From: Mycolicibacterium phocaicum
GTDB taxonomy: Bacteria; Actinomycetota; Actinomycetes; Mycobacteriales; Mycobacteriaceae
Reading direction: 5' to 3'
Assembly: GCF_010731115.1 (NCBI RefSeq)
Contig: NZ_AP022616.1
Location: 1,798,001-1,862,000 of the forward strand
DNA length: 64,000 bases
Shown: positions 10,322 through 18,755 of the stretch, one piece after another
Position numbering within the stretch: position 1 is the first letter of the stretch
Layout of the letters: every line of letters starts with the position of its first letter
Translations under genes and position numbers: made by a program
Notes under the pieces: model-generated
The model's input: the letters and a program-made list of their open reading frames with translations, nothing else
What the model was told of the DNA's origin: nothing
Database searches by the model: none

Positions 10322-10326
10322 GCCCG

Positions 10327-10851
10327 GTGCGCACCCTGGTGCTCGGCGGCATCCGGTCGGGAAAGTCGCAGTGGGCCGAGGACTGGATCGCCCGTGCGGC
10401 GGGTCCGGACGGGCCGGTGCGCTACGTCGCGACCGGGTCCGTCGACGGCGACGCCGACTTCGCCGCCCGGGTTTCGGCCCATCAGAACCGTCGCCCGGTG
10501 CACTGGTCGACCGTCGAATCCGCTGACGTGGCAGCTACTTTGCGCGACTCGGCCGCCACGATGGTCGATGACATCGGCGGATGGCTCGTCGCCGCGATGG
10601 ACCGGCGCGCCGCCTGGACCGGCGGCTCGATCCAGACCGATGTCGACGAATTGGCCTCCGCGGTCAGCGAATTCACCGCGCCACTGGCCCTGGTCAGCCC
10701 AGAGGTGGGCCTGACCGTCGTCCCCGCCACGGAATCGGGCCGCCGGTTCGCCGACCAACTGGGCTCGCTCAACCAGCGCCTGGCCGCGGTCTGCGACCGC
10801 GTGGTGCTGGTGGTGGCCGGCCAGCCTCTCACCGTCAAGGAGCCCAGATGA
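10327..10851 (+). CDS. cobU: adenosylcobinamide kinase / adenosylcobinamide-phosphate guanylyltransferase
   Basis: A 174-residue CobU protein. The P-loop [12 protein letters not shown] at about residues 7-18 and the downstream [11 protein letters not shown], a variant of the usual SNEVG motif, identify it. It phosphorylates adenosylcobinamide and then attaches GMP, preparing the substrate that CobS joins to alpha-ribazole. The GTG at 10327 lies just before the P-loop, as is normal for the family. Its stop overlaps the cobT start as ATGA. In M. tuberculosis cobU lies elsewhere, as I recall; here the three late-stage genes are together. Confidence 0.92.
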   Translation: MRTLVLGGIRSGKSQWAEDWIARAAGPDGPVRYVATGSVDGDADFAARVSAHQNRRPVHWSTVESADVAATLRDSAATMVDDIGGWLVAAMDRRAAWTGGSIQTDVDELASAVSEFTAPLALVSPEVGLTVVPATESGRRFADQLGSLNQRLAAVCDRVVLVVAGQPLTVKEPR

Positions 10852-11909
10852 GCGATCCCCGCGCCCAGTTCCCCGATCTCACCAAACCCGACGCCGACGT
10901 GCGCGAGGCTGCCCTCGCGCGTCAGCTCACCTTGACCAAGCCGCCGGGCGCGCTGGGACGCCTCGAGGATTTGTCGGTCTGGGTGTCGGCGTGCCAGGGC
11001 GTCTGTCCGCCAAAGCAATTCGAGCGGGCGCGGATCGTGGTGTTCGCCGGCGACCACGGCGTGACGGCATCGGGCGTCTCCGCGTTCCCGTCAGAGGTCA
11101 CCGCGCAGATGGTGGCGAACTTCGACGCCGGCGGCGCCGCCATCAACGTGCTGGCCGAGGTGGCCGGCGCCACCGTGCGCGTGGCCGACATCGCCGTCGA
11201 CGGTGAGGCCCACTCCCCCGCGATCGGCGCCCACAAGGTGCGGCGCGGCAGCGGCAACATCGCCGTCGAGGACGCGCTGTCGACCGAGGAGGCCATCGCG
11301 GCGATCGCGGCGGGTCGCACCATCGCCGATCAGGAGGTCGACGCGGGTGCCGACCTGCTCATCGCCGGCGACATGGGCATCGGAAACACCACTCCGGCAA
11401 CGACTCTGGTCGCCGCTCTGACGGCGACCGAGCCCGTTGCCGTCGTGGGCCGCGGCACCGGTGTCGACGACGAGGGCTGGGCGCGCAAGACCGCGGCGAT
11501 CCGCGACGCGCTGTTCCGTGCCCGCCAGGTCAAGGCCGATCCCGTTGCGCTGCTTGCCGTTTGCGGCGGTGCCGACCTGGCCGCCATGGCCGGTTTCCTG
11601 GCCCAGGCCGCCCTGCGACGTACGCCGGTGCTGCTCGACGGCATGGTGGTGACGGCGGCCGCGCTCGTCGCCGACCGGCTGGCCCCCGGCGCGAAGACCT
11701 GGTGGCAGGCCGCGCACCTGTCGACCGAACCCGCTCATGCGGTGGCACTGCAGCGCCTGCAGCTGACCCCGATCCTGGACCTCGGCATGCGCCTGGGCGA
11801 AGGCAGCGGCGCGGCGGTGGCGCTGCCGGTGCTGCGGGCCGCGGTCGCGACGCTGGCGTCCATGGCCACATTCGGCGAGGCGAACGTCACCGACAAACCC
11901 GCCCACTGA
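10848..11909 (+). CDS. cobT: nicotinate-nucleotide--dimethylbenzimidazole phosphoribosyltransferase
   Basis: A 353-residue CobT. It transfers phosphoribose from nicotinate mononucleotide to 5,6-dimethylbenzimidazole, activating the lower ligand of cobalamin. Features are [12 protein letters not shown] near the N-terminus, FAGDHGV, and the C-terminal LGEGSGAA containing the catalytic Glu. The start at ATG 10848 overlaps the cobU stop by 4 nt. cobS follows after 2 nt. Equivalent to Rv2207. Confidence 0.95.
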   Translation: MSDPRAQFPDLTKPDADVREAALARQLTLTKPPGALGRLEDLSVWVSACQGVCPPKQFERARIVVFAGDHGVTASGVSAFPSEVTAQMVANFDAGGAAINVLAEVAGATVRVADIAVDGEAHSPAIGAHKVRRGSGNIAVEDALSTEEAIAAIAAGRTIADQEVDAGADLLIAGDMGIGNTTPATTLVAALTATEPVAVVGRGTGVDDEGWARKTAAIRDALFRARQVKADPVALLAVCGGADLAAMAGFLAQAALRRTPVLLDGMVVTAAALVADRLAPGAKTWWQAAHLSTEPAHAVALQRLQLTPILDLGMRLGEGSGAAVALPVLRAAVATLASMATFGEANVTDKPAH

Positions 11910-11911
11910 CT

Positions 11912-12634
11912 GTGATCGGTTCCCTCGCTTCGGCTTTCGCGTTCAGCACCGTCCTGCCGGTGCGCAGTGACCGGCCGTTCGGCCGCGGCACACTGACCGC
12001 ACTGCCGGCCGTGGGCGTCGTTCTCGGCGGTATCGCCGCGGCCGTGGTGTGGGGCGCCGGGCAGGTGTACATGACCGGCCCGCTCGCCGGGTTGCTCGCG
12101 GTGGCGGTGCTGCTCCTGCTGACCCGTGGCCTGCACATCGACGGGCTGTCCGACACCGTCGACGGCCTCGGCTGCTACGGACCGCCTGAGCGGGCCCTGG
12201 CCGTCATGCGCGGCGGCACCGCGGGCCCGTTCGGGGTGGCCGCGATCGTGGTCGCGATCGGCGCACAGAGCATGACGTTCGCCGCGCTGAGCCCGGTGGC
12301 GGTCGTCATCGCCGTCACTGCGGGCCGCGTCGCCGCCCTGACGGCCTGCCGCACGTCGGTACCGGCGGCACCGGGCAGCACGCTGGGTGCGATGGTTGCC
12401 GGTAGCCAACCGGTATGGGTGGTCGCGGCGTGGACGGTGGCGGTCGCGGCCGCATCGGCGTGGGCGACGCCGCGGTTGTGGCAGGGCCCGGTCGTCGTAC
12501 TCGTCGCCCTGGGGGTCACCGCGCTACTGGTGGCGCACTGCGTCCGCCGGTTCGGCGGGATCACCGGCGACGTGCTGGGCGCGGCCGTCGAGATCACGAC
12601 GACGCTGACGGCGCTGGGACTCGCTGCCCACTAG
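11912..12634 (+). CDS. cobS: cobalamin synthase (adenosylcobinamide-GDP ribazoletransferase)
   Basis: A 240-residue polytopic membrane enzyme with about six hydrophobic segments. It joins adenosylcobinamide-GDP and alpha-ribazole to complete cobalamin. The N-terminal [10 protein letters not shown] and the metal-binding loop [15 protein letters not shown] (about residues 70-85) are family signatures. The start is a GTG at 11912. Last gene of the cobU-cobT-cobS operon and convergent with ilvE. Equivalent to Rv2208. Confidence 0.93.
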   Translation: MIGSLASAFAFSTVLPVRSDRPFGRGTLTALPAVGVVLGGIAAAVVWGAGQVYMTGPLAGLLAVAVLLLLTRGLHIDGLSDTVDGLGCYGPPERALAVMRGGTAGPFGVAAIVVAIGAQSMTFAALSPVAVVIAVTAGRVAALTACRTSVPAAPGSTLGAMVAGSQPVWVVAAWTVAVAAASAWATPRLWQGPVVVLVALGVTALLVAHCVRRFGGITGDVLGAAVEITTTLTALGLAAH

Positions 12635-12644
12635 CCGCAAACCT

Positions 12645-12707
12645 CGTTGACACTGCGGCCAGGGCGCTGCTTACTCGCACCTTTGCGCCGTAGCCGCAGC
12701 GTCAACG
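12645..12707. terminator. 15-bp inverted repeat between convergent cobS and ilvE
   Basis: CGTTGACACTGCGGC (12645-12659) pairs with GCCGCAGCGTCAACG (12693-12707) with one G.T across a 33-nt loop. It fills the 80-bp gap between the converging stops and is a likely two-way terminator. Confidence 0.6.
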
Positions 12708-12714
12708 CAGGAAA

Positions 12715-13833
12715 CTATCCCAGCCGGGTCATCCAATTGTGGGTGTCGGCGAACGTGCCGCGCTGGATTCCCGTGAGGGTGTCGCGCAGCGCCATGGTGA
12801 CCTCACCGGGCTGGCCATCACCGATGGTGAACTCGCCGGCCGATTCGCCGTGGCCGTACTTCACGTGCGCGACCGGGGTGATGACGGCCGCGGTACCACA
12901 GGCGAACACCTCGGTGATCTCGCCCGCAGCGGCCTTCTTCTGCCACTCGTCGATGTCGATCTTGCGTTCCTCGACGGCGAAGCCGGCGTCAACGGCCAAC
13001 TGCAGCAACGAATCCCGCGTGATGCCGGGCAGCAGCGAACCGGACAGCTCCGGGGTGACCAGCCGCGCCGAACCACCGCTGCCGAACACGAAGAACAGGT
13101 TCATGCCACCCATCTCTTCGACGTACCGGCGCTCGATGGCGTCCAGCCAGACCACCTGGTCGCAACCCATCTCGGCGGCCTGCGCCTGCGCGAGCAACGA
13201 GGCGGCGTAGTTGCCACCGAACTTGGCCGCACCGGTGCCACCGGGGCTGGCCCGCACGTACTCGGTGGACAGGTACACCGACACCGGCTTGATGCCGCCC
13301 TTGAAGTAGGCGCCGGCCGGCGAGCCGATCACCAGGTAGCGGTACTCGTTGGCGGGCCGCACGCCCAGGCCCGGCTCGGTGGCGATGATGAACGGCCGCA
13401 GGTACAGCGACGCCTCACCACCGGCAGCGGGCACCCACTCGTTGTCGACGGCGATCAGCTGACGCAGCGACTCGACGAAGACGTCCTCGGGCAGCTCCGG
13501 GATGGCCAGGCGCCGGCACGACGACTGCAGTCGGGCGGCGTTGGCCTCCGGGCGGAACGACACGATCGAGCCGTCATTCCAGCGGTACGCCTTCAGACCT
13601 TCGAAGACCTCCTGCGCGTAGTGCAGGACGATGGCCGACGGATCCAGCTCGATGGGGCCGTACTCGGTGACCCGCGCGTCATGCCAGCCGCGGTCGACGG
13701 TGTAGTCGATGGCCACCATGTGGTCGGTGTGGAACCGCCCGAATCCGGGGTCGGCCAGAACCTGGGCCCTTACCTCGTCGCTCGCCGGGTTGCTCGCGCG
13801 CGAAACGGTGAATTCGAGGGGGCCATCGGTCAT
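12715..13833 (-). CDS. ilvE: branched-chain amino acid aminotransferase
   Basis: A 372-residue fold-type IV PLP enzyme. It performs the last step of leucine, isoleucine and valine synthesis, and the first of their breakdown. The PLP lysine lies in [12 protein letters not shown]. The N-terminal region contains [20 protein letters not shown] and [10 protein letters not shown] substrate and cofactor motifs, and the C-terminal part has [14 protein letters not shown]. Equivalent to Rv2210c. ATG 13833 is preceded by a good leaderless-type -10. gcvT lies upstream on the same strand after 42 nt. Confidence 0.95.
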   Translation of the reverse strand: MTDGPLEFTVSRASNPASDEVRAQVLADPGFGRFHTDHMVAIDYTVDRGWHDARVTEYGPIELDPSAIVLHYAQEVFEGLKAYRWNDGSIVSFRPEANAARLQSSCRRLAIPELPEDVFVESLRQLIAVDNEWVPAAGGEASLYLRPFIIATEPGLGVRPANEYRYLVIGSPAGAYFKGGIKPVSVYLSTEYVRASPGGTGAAKFGGNYAASLLAQAQAAEMGCDQVVWLDAIERRYVEEMGGMNLFFVFGSGGSARLVTPELSGSLLPGITRDSLLQLAVDAGFAVEERKIDIDEWQKKAAAGEITEVFACGTAAVITPVAHVKYGHGESAGEFTIGDGQPGEVTMALRDTLTGIQRGTFADTHNWMTRLG

Positions 13834-13845
13834 ATGCCGATTGTA
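13834..13845 (-). promoter_or_regulatory. leaderless-type -10 for ilvE
   Basis: TACAAT (13840-13845, minus) ends 6 nt before the ATG at 13833. Confidence 0.65.
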
Positions 13846-13853
13846 TCGCCCGT

Positions 13854-13884
13854 GGCTAGCGCGTTTTCGTCGCGGCTAGCGCGT
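13854..13884. repeat. imperfect 20-bp-period tandem duplication at the gcvT 3' end
   Basis: GGCTAGCGCGT occurs at 13854-13864 and again at 13874-13884. The flanks also align, giving about 19 of 23 matching positions. The right copy holds the gcvT stop codon, and the left copy lies between gcvT and ilvE. Confidence 0.5.
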
Positions 13885-14970
13885 CTTGGCCGCCACGAAC
13901 GGCGGCGCGACGACCTCGCACTCGAGCGCCCGGCCGCGGACGTCGACGGTCACGCGCGCGCCGTCGGCGATGTCGGCTGCGGTGTCGAGCAGCGCCAGCG
14001 CGATGCCGACCTTGAGGCTCGGCGAGAAGGTGCCCGACGTGGTGATGCCCACTGGCTTGTCACCATCCAAGACGGTGAGGTCGGCGCGCAGCACGCCACG
14101 ACCGACCGCCTTGAGACCGCGCAACGTGCGCTTGGGGCCGGCTTCCTTCTCCGCGAGCAGGGCGTCGCGGCCCCAGAACGCGTCCTTCTTCCAGCCGATG
14201 GCCCAGCCGCAGCGGGCCTGCAGCGGCGAAATGTCCAGCGACAGTTCATGTCCGTGCAGCGGGTAGCCCATCTCGGTGCGCAGCGTGTCGCGCGAGCCCA
14301 GTCCGGCGAGTTCACCGCCGGCGTCCTTGACCGCGGCGACGAGCGCGTCGAACACAACACCCGCGCGGTCCCACTCGGGCAGCAGTTCGTAACCGTGCTC
14401 GCCGGTGTAGCCGGTGCGGCACACCCGGACCGGGACACCCTCGTATTCGGCGTCGGCGTATCCCATGTAGTCCATGTCGGTCGGCAGCCCGAGCGCGGTG
14501 AGCACCTCGGTGGACTTCGGCCCCTGCACGGCGAGCACGGCGTAGGAGCGGTGCTCGTCGGTGATGGTCAGTTCGGGCGGGGCGAGGCGCTGCAGCTCGG
14601 CGACCACGGCGGCGGTGTTGGCCGCGTTGGGCACCAGGAAGATCTCGTCGTCGGAGACGTAGTAGGCGATCAGGTCGTCGATAACGCCGCCGGATTCGTT
14701 GCAGCACAACGTGTATTGCGCCTTGCCCGGCCCGATGCGGCGCAGGTCGTTGGTGAAGGCGGAGTTGACGAACTCGGCGGCGCCGGGGCCACGCACCAGC
14801 GCCTTGCCGAGGTGGCTGACGTCGAACAGGCCGACGGTCTCGCGGGTGGCGTTGTGCTCGGCCACGGTGCCGGCGTACGACACCGGCATCAACCAGCCGC
14901 CGAATTCGGCGAAACTCGCCCCGAGTTCGCGGTGACGGTCTTCCAGCGGGCCCTGCAACAGTTCGCTCAC
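13876..14970 (-). CDS. gcvT: glycine cleavage system T protein (aminomethyltransferase)
   Basis: A 364-residue T-protein. It transfers the methylene group from aminomethyl-lipoyl H-protein to tetrahydrofolate and releases ammonia. The N-terminal [22 protein letters not shown] and the internal [11 protein letters not shown] are typical. It depends on lipoylated GcvH, so it connects to LipA/LipB in this window. The start is GTG 14970; the longer open frame would run into the upstream gene, and TAGGCT sits 8 nt before this GTG. Equivalent to Rv2211c. Upstream lies the inserted effector cassette. Confidence 0.94.
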   Translation of the reverse strand: MSELLQGPLEDRHRELGASFAEFGGWLMPVSYAGTVAEHNATRETVGLFDVSHLGKALVRGPGAAEFVNSAFTNDLRRIGPGKAQYTLCCNESGGVIDDLIAYYVSDDEIFLVPNAANTAAVVAELQRLAPPELTITDEHRSYAVLAVQGPKSTEVLTALGLPTDMDYMGYADAEYEGVPVRVCRTGYTGEHGYELLPEWDRAGVVFDALVAAVKDAGGELAGLGSRDTLRTEMGYPLHGHELSLDISPLQARCGWAIGWKKDAFWGRDALLAEKEAGPKRTLRGLKAVGRGVLRADLTVLDGDKPVGITTSGTFSPSLKVGIALALLDTAADIADGARVTVDVRGRALECEVVAPPFVAAKTR

Positions 14971-14984
14971 GGCCAGACAGCCTA
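14971..14984 (-). promoter_or_regulatory. leaderless-type -10 for gcvT, overlapping the stop codon of the upstream gene
   Basis: TAGGCT (14979-14984, minus) ends 8 nt before the gcvT GTG at 14970. Its first three bases are the TAG stop of the upstream minus-strand gene. Confidence 0.5.
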
Positions 14985-15410
14985 GTGCTGCGGCCACAGA
15001 TTCGGGGTATCGACGCTGGTTGTCATGGCTTCGGCATCGATTGTGACGCCGTCAGCGGTGGTTCTATACGGGACCAGAACGTCGACCGCCGGGCCATCGC
15101 GATGTTCGAGCCGGATGTTGATCGCGTCGCCGGCGAATGGTGCGCGCACAGTGACATCCAAGACAGTGGCGCGTGCCCGCAGCCGTTGAGCATCGTCGTC
15201 GTTATGGAGTGCCGACATCACGGCGTCCGCAGTGTTACGGACGGACGCCCCCAAGGCACGCATGGTGCGGTGACCGCCGGAGTCGATGACCAACATGAAC
15301 GGCGCCAGGTTCTGAAAGCTCAATGCCGTGGCTGCGACTTGTATGCTGGCCTGCAGCAGCTCGTTGAGATCAGCTTGGGTTGCAGGGCTGAATCGCGTAT
15401 GCCAGTCCAT
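14982..15410 (-). CDS. hypothetical protein of the effector cassette
   Basis: A 142-residue soluble protein with no signal peptide or membrane helix. It begins [14 protein letters not shown] and has an alpha/beta look, with [10 protein letters not shown], then helices, then a strand-rich C-terminus ([24 protein letters not shown]). I do not recognise a named family. Its size and place suggest an immunity-type or accessory protein of the toxin locus, but nothing in the sequence proves it. It is divergent from the WXG100 gene with only 32 bp between starts, and its stop lies 11 nt before gcvT. ATG 15410 is preceded only by a weak GAGATC. Confidence 0.7.
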   Translation of the reverse strand: MDWHTRFSPATQADLNELLQASIQVAATALSFQNLAPFMLVIDSGGHRTMRALGASVRNTADAVMSALHNDDDAQRLRARATVLDVTVRAPFAGDAINIRLEHRDGPAVDVLVPYRTTADGVTIDAEAMTTSVDTPNLWPQH

Positions 15411-15442
15411 CGGCGGATCTCATACCTCGTGGGGGGGTGGGG

Positions 15443-15742
15443 ATGGATAACAGTTTACGGGTGGATCCAGACGTTCTGGATCACGGTGCGGCGCAGCTCC
15501 ATGCGGCGCATGACGCCATCCAAGCGGCGTTATCGAGGGCTCATGACAGCCATGAGACTCTTCAGGGCGCATGGAGAGGCCGTACCGCCGATGTAGGCGC
15601 GCAAATGTGGACCGACGTACACGACAAGTTCCGTCGGCACCTCGACGCGCTGGCGGACAACGCCACGAAATTGTCTGTCGCTGCTGGTCTTTACCGCGGT
15701 CAGGATGCGTCGTCGGGCGCCGACATCGCACAGCAGATGTGA
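15443..15742 (+). CDS. WXG100 family protein (ESX/type VII secretion substrate type)
   Basis: A 99-residue helical-hairpin protein with a WRG turn at residues 44-46 and a C-terminal YxxxD secretion-type motif, YRGQD at 84-88. Both are hallmarks of EsxA/EsxB-like proteins exported by type VII systems. A G-rich stretch precedes ATG 15443; a GTG two codons upstream is an alternative. It is followed after 7 nt by a second WXG100-like gene, so the pair probably forms a heterodimer. In LXG/WXG toxin loci such small partners act as targeting factors for the large toxin. Confidence 0.88.
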   Translation: MDNSLRVDPDVLDHGAAQLHAAHDAIQAALSRAHDSHETLQGAWRGRTADVGAQMWTDVHDKFRRHLDALADNATKLSVAAGLYRGQDASSGADIAQQM

Positions 15743-15749
15743 GACAACG

Positions 15750-16037
15750 TTGCCCACATACGAATACGACCTCGATGAGATGAACGAGTTCATCACAGCG
15801 CTGGACCGATCAATTGAGGAGATCACAACCCATTGCGCCACTACGAAATCCGCGGTGGCGGCCGTACTCAACCACTACTCAGGCTCTGCCGCAGCAGCCT
15901 TTACCGACTTCCATGAGGGCTGGCAGAACACCGCCCGCCAGCATCTGGATTCACTGAGGGCGTACCGGGCGTACGTCGCGACAGCTCGCGACAACTACAC
16001 CGAGGCGCGGCGCAAGAACGTCGAAATGTTCCACTAG
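15750..16037 (+). CDS. second WXG100-like protein
   Basis: About 95 residues, almost entirely helical. In the hairpin turn it has YSG where Trp-x-Gly is usual (HYSGSAAAAF). It begins with the short strand YEYDLDEMNEFI often seen in mycobacterial Esx-like partners. I favour the TTG at 15750, 7 nt after the preceding stop; an ATG at 15705 would overlap the previous gene by 38 nt, and an ATG at 15780 would lose the N-terminal strand. It probably pairs with the preceding WXG protein. The toxin gene follows after 10 nt with AGGAG in the gap. Confidence 0.82.
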   Translation: MPTYEYDLDEMNEFITALDRSIEEITTHCATTKSAVAAVLNHYSGSAAAAFTDFHEGWQNTARQHLDSLRAYRAYVATARDNYTEARRKNVEMFH

Positions 16038-16047
16038 GAGTGAGCCG

Positions 16048-17391
16048 TTGACGAAGATCACTCCAGAGAACTATTACGCGGTGGCCGCCAAACTTTGTGC
16101 TGCGTCAGCGCAGCTCGCAACGGACGTAAAGAATCTCGACAACGCACTCGATGTCAGCCAGTCCGCGGGAACGTACGCCTCTGGTGGACCGACATGGGCG
16201 CAGAGTTTTGACCAGTCAGCTTCCGACGTCTTCGAACTCGGATCAATTACCGCCATCGCTGCCCGCGAACTCGGTTACCTCGTTCATCAGGCGGGCCTCA
16301 ACCACGCCCACGCCGAAAACGAATCTGGCGGTGGCGGGAATCAGCCAACCCCGCCCGCACCCCAGGGGTGCACGCTGGAGACAAATCTCCATCCAAGTCA
16401 GCATGCGGTCGGCGGAACGCACGAGAAGCCCGACAAGTGGGACTTGATTGCCGAATACGTCACCAAGCAGTGGGCCGATTGTGATGAAGGCCGAATCGAC
16501 AGCGCCGGAAAACAATTCACGAGTTTTGCCAACAGCAAGGGTGCCACAGCCGTGCAGCTGTGGAACGACGTCACCACGGTGTTCACCAACGACGCGCAAC
16601 ACCAGAGTCCCGAGGTCAACGGAATTGTTGACGAGGTCGCGGCCGTCTGCAGATCGCTACGAGACACTGGCGACGCAGCAAGCGCATTGGGCACCGCATG
16701 CTCGGAAGTTCACCGGGTTGCCACTATCGACAAGAGCACCGGCAGAACGTCCCTGAAGATTCTCGATTTGATCATCAAGTCGTATGAGATCGACAAGATC
16801 GCCGCGCGCCGGCTTCCGTTCGGGTCGTGGATGGTCCGTCAACTTGACGAATTGATCAAAACCAACAAAATCGCGTACGCGCGCGGCATGGACAAGCTGA
16901 TCGAAGGCATCAATGGCACGGTCGACACTGCCGCCAAGTCCAATCAGGGCATCTATTCGCTCGCGACCGGCAGCACCCAGGGGCTGTCCTCGATTCTCAA
17001 CCGCACACCTCGACAGACCAATCCAATTCGAAACCGCGGCGACCGTGACAATGACGCGGCCGGCAAGCGCGGGGAGGACCGGGCCGGGGTGCCGGGCAAT
17101 TACAAGAAACGATGGGTGAGGGTCACGGTCAACGGTGTCCCGAGGATCGTCGAACCGGATTACATCGACCGAGCCAACAAGAATGTCGTTGAAGTCAAGA
17201 ACACCAACGAGATTCGTGGCAACTACGACCAGATCGCCGCGGAGACCGAGTGGGCACGTCAGCAGGGTTTCACCATGACGTTGGTGGTCGATCACCGCAC
17301 CGTGATTAACGATCCGCGTATTCAGGCCATGATCGATTCTGGACAGATCCAATTGATCCGCAAAGAACTGGACGACAACGATGACATCTGA
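16048..17391 (+). CDS. polymorphic toxin with a C-terminal PD-(D/E)XK nuclease domain (Tox-REase type)
   Basis: A 447-residue protein with a TTG start and AGGAG 8 nt upstream. Residues 1-95 are a helical, WXG-like targeting region that includes PTWAQSFDQS. A Pro/Gly linker (about 98-112) follows, then a mostly helical middle of about 200 residues. The C-terminal domain (about 335-447) has a restriction-endonuclease pattern: E343 in GKRGED, P370-D371 in VEPDYID, E382-x-K384 in VVEVKN, then Q395 and a strand TLVVDHRT. This resembles the Tox-REase-7 group of polymorphic toxins. It is predicted to be a DNase exported through an ESX system into competitors. No signal peptide. The downstream gene overlaps it by 11 nt. 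Confidence 0.8.
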   Translation: MTKITPENYYAVAAKLCAASAQLATDVKNLDNALDVSQSAGTYASGGPTWAQSFDQSASDVFELGSITAIAARELGYLVHQAGLNHAHAENESGGGGNQPTPPAPQGCTLETNLHPSQHAVGGTHEKPDKWDLIAEYVTKQWADCDEGRIDSAGKQFTSFANSKGATAVQLWNDVTTVFTNDAQHQSPEVNGIVDEVAAVCRSLRDTGDAASALGTACSEVHRVATIDKSTGRTSLKILDLIIKSYEIDKIAARRLPFGSWMVRQLDELIKTNKIAYARGMDKLIEGINGTVDTAAKSNQGIYSLATGSTQGLSSILNRTPRQTNPIRNRGDRDNDAAGKRGEDRAGVPGNYKKRWVRVTVNGVPRIVEPDYIDRANKNVVEVKNTNEIRGNYDQIAAETEWARQQGFTMTLVVDHRTVINDPRIQAMIDSGQIQLIRKELDDNDDI

Positions 17392-18238
17392 TCCGCAAGG
17401 CGCACGGGATGCCACCGTCGCCGCATTGCGCGAGGCAATCGGTGCAGTTGAGGCCACCAGCGCCGACTTAGTCCGCAAACCGCCACCACCGCAGGAAGCC
17501 CCGCCGCCCAAAAAGCGCCGCACACCTCCGAAGCAGAACCCCGACGGCAGCTGGCCACCCATCACCTACCCAGGCATGCCCGAAGGCGACGACTGGATGC
17601 ACAACCTCCCAGCGCGCTACACGGACGGCCAACGCGGACACGACCGCAGAATCATGGAAGAGCTCGCCGCCGTCGGCGTCCCCTGCTACACAGTCAGCGA
17701 GTTGGCCGACCGTGCCGAGACGGTTCCACAAGGCATCCCCATCTTCATCGACTGGCTCACGCACCTGGAAGAACGTGTCCCCGGGCCTGAATCTGACCAC
17801 CGGGAGATCCTGCGTTCGGGGCTGATCTGTGCTCTGGACGACCCGGCCGCGCGCGGCAACCAACGGGCGATCGACCTGCTCATCCAGCAATTGCGGCGAC
17901 AACCGCCATTAGCCGGACCAGTACGAGACTTCACCGAATATGCGTTGGCTCATATCGCTACTAAGACCGACTTCCCGGCCATCGCTGCCCTGATCGACGA
18001 ATTGCCACCGGACTATCCGCGAGGAGCATTGATCGAGTACCTCGGCAGGGTAAAGACCTCGGAAGCACAAGCAATCGCACTGCACTGGCTCGACAACGGT
18101 TACGCATACTTCGCCATCAAGGCACTGGTTTCGATGAAGGCCATTGGCGTGCGCGACCGCGTCGCGCCCTACGTCAATGACCACGATCCCTGGGTGCGGA
18201 AAGTCGCCAAACGTGCCATGGAACGGCTCCCCGACTGA
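17381..18238 (+). CDS. HEAT-repeat-like protein, candidate immunity protein
   Basis: A 285-residue protein whose ATG lies inside the end of the toxin gene (11-nt overlap, different frame), so the two are translationally coupled. The N-terminus is a short helix, then a Pro/Lys-rich linker (about 32-72), then roughly 210 residues of helical pairs. The last part looks like HEAT/PBS-lyase repeats (ALHWLDNGYAYFAIKALVSM, YVNDHDPWVRKVAKRAM). HEAT-like proteins are common immunity factors next to polymorphic toxins. Binding to the toxin domain is inference. No membrane segment, which fits a cytoplasmic inhibitor of a nuclease. Confidence 0.72.
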   Translation: MTSDPQGARDATVAALREAIGAVEATSADLVRKPPPPQEAPPPKKRRTPPKQNPDGSWPPITYPGMPEGDDWMHNLPARYTDGQRGHDRRIMEELAAVGVPCYTVSELADRAETVPQGIPIFIDWLTHLEERVPGPESDHREILRSGLICALDDPAARGNQRAIDLLIQQLRRQPPLAGPVRDFTEYALAHIATKTDFPAIAALIDELPPDYPRGALIEYLGRVKTSEAQAIALHWLDNGYAYFAIKALVSMKAIGVRDRVAPYVNDHDPWVRKVAKRAMERLPD

Positions 18239-18314
18239 CGTGCACCGCACCACCGCTCCAGAACTTCCGGGCACCCGACCGAGCTGCCCGCCCCATTGAA
18301 GGAGAAACACGCCG

Positions 18315-18719
18315 ATGACCTACGACGACGCTGGTTGGCACCAAGATTCAGTCGGTGAACACGGCCTGGACCCCGACTGCACCGCCACCCACATTGGCAT
18401 GTTCTTCGCCTGGCTGGCCCACAACGATCTGGTCGACACCGAGAGAACGAATACCGCACCGCTGCTTGCCCGGTCGATCACTCCAGGAAAGTTCCTGGTC
18501 GACCAATGCTGTGGAGAGATCAACTCGGCCGATGTCACCGCACGCGGCGCCGCGTTCTGCGAAGCGGCCTATCGTCAGTATCTGCGCGTCTACGACGCTA
18601 TCCCCGAAATCGCCAGGTACGAGGTCAGTTACGCCGCACCAGACACGTGGGAGACGTACGACGCCGTGGCACCGGTAATCCAGGAGGCCTACGAAATCTT
18701 CAGACATGGCGGCAACTGA
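18315..18719 (+). CDS. DUF7832-like protein, second candidate immunity protein
   Basis: A 134-residue protein beginning MTYDDAGWH, with the core ATHIGMFFAWLAHNDL. These are the family's typical N-terminal features, and members are often found beside toxin genes. AAGGAG lies about 11 nt before ATG 18315. The body is helical with two adjacent Cys in VDQCCGEI. It has no obvious similarity to the HEAT-like gene, so the cassette may carry immunity against more than one toxin variant. Function is inferred from family and location. Confidence 0.72.
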   Translation: MTYDDAGWHQDSVGEHGLDPDCTATHIGMFFAWLAHNDLVDTERTNTAPLLARSITPGKFLVDQCCGEINSADVTARGAAFCEAAYRQYLRVYDAIPEIARYEVSYAAPDTWETYDAVAPVIQEAYEIFRHGGN

Positions 18720-18755
18720 GTACCCCCTGCCAATTCACGTCGAACGGTTACCCAC

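Noticed and set aside
10240..10326. Cobalamin riboswitch before cobU
   Set aside because: Only 5 nt separate the DUF3043 stop from cobU, and no B12-box-like sequence was seen in or before the operon.
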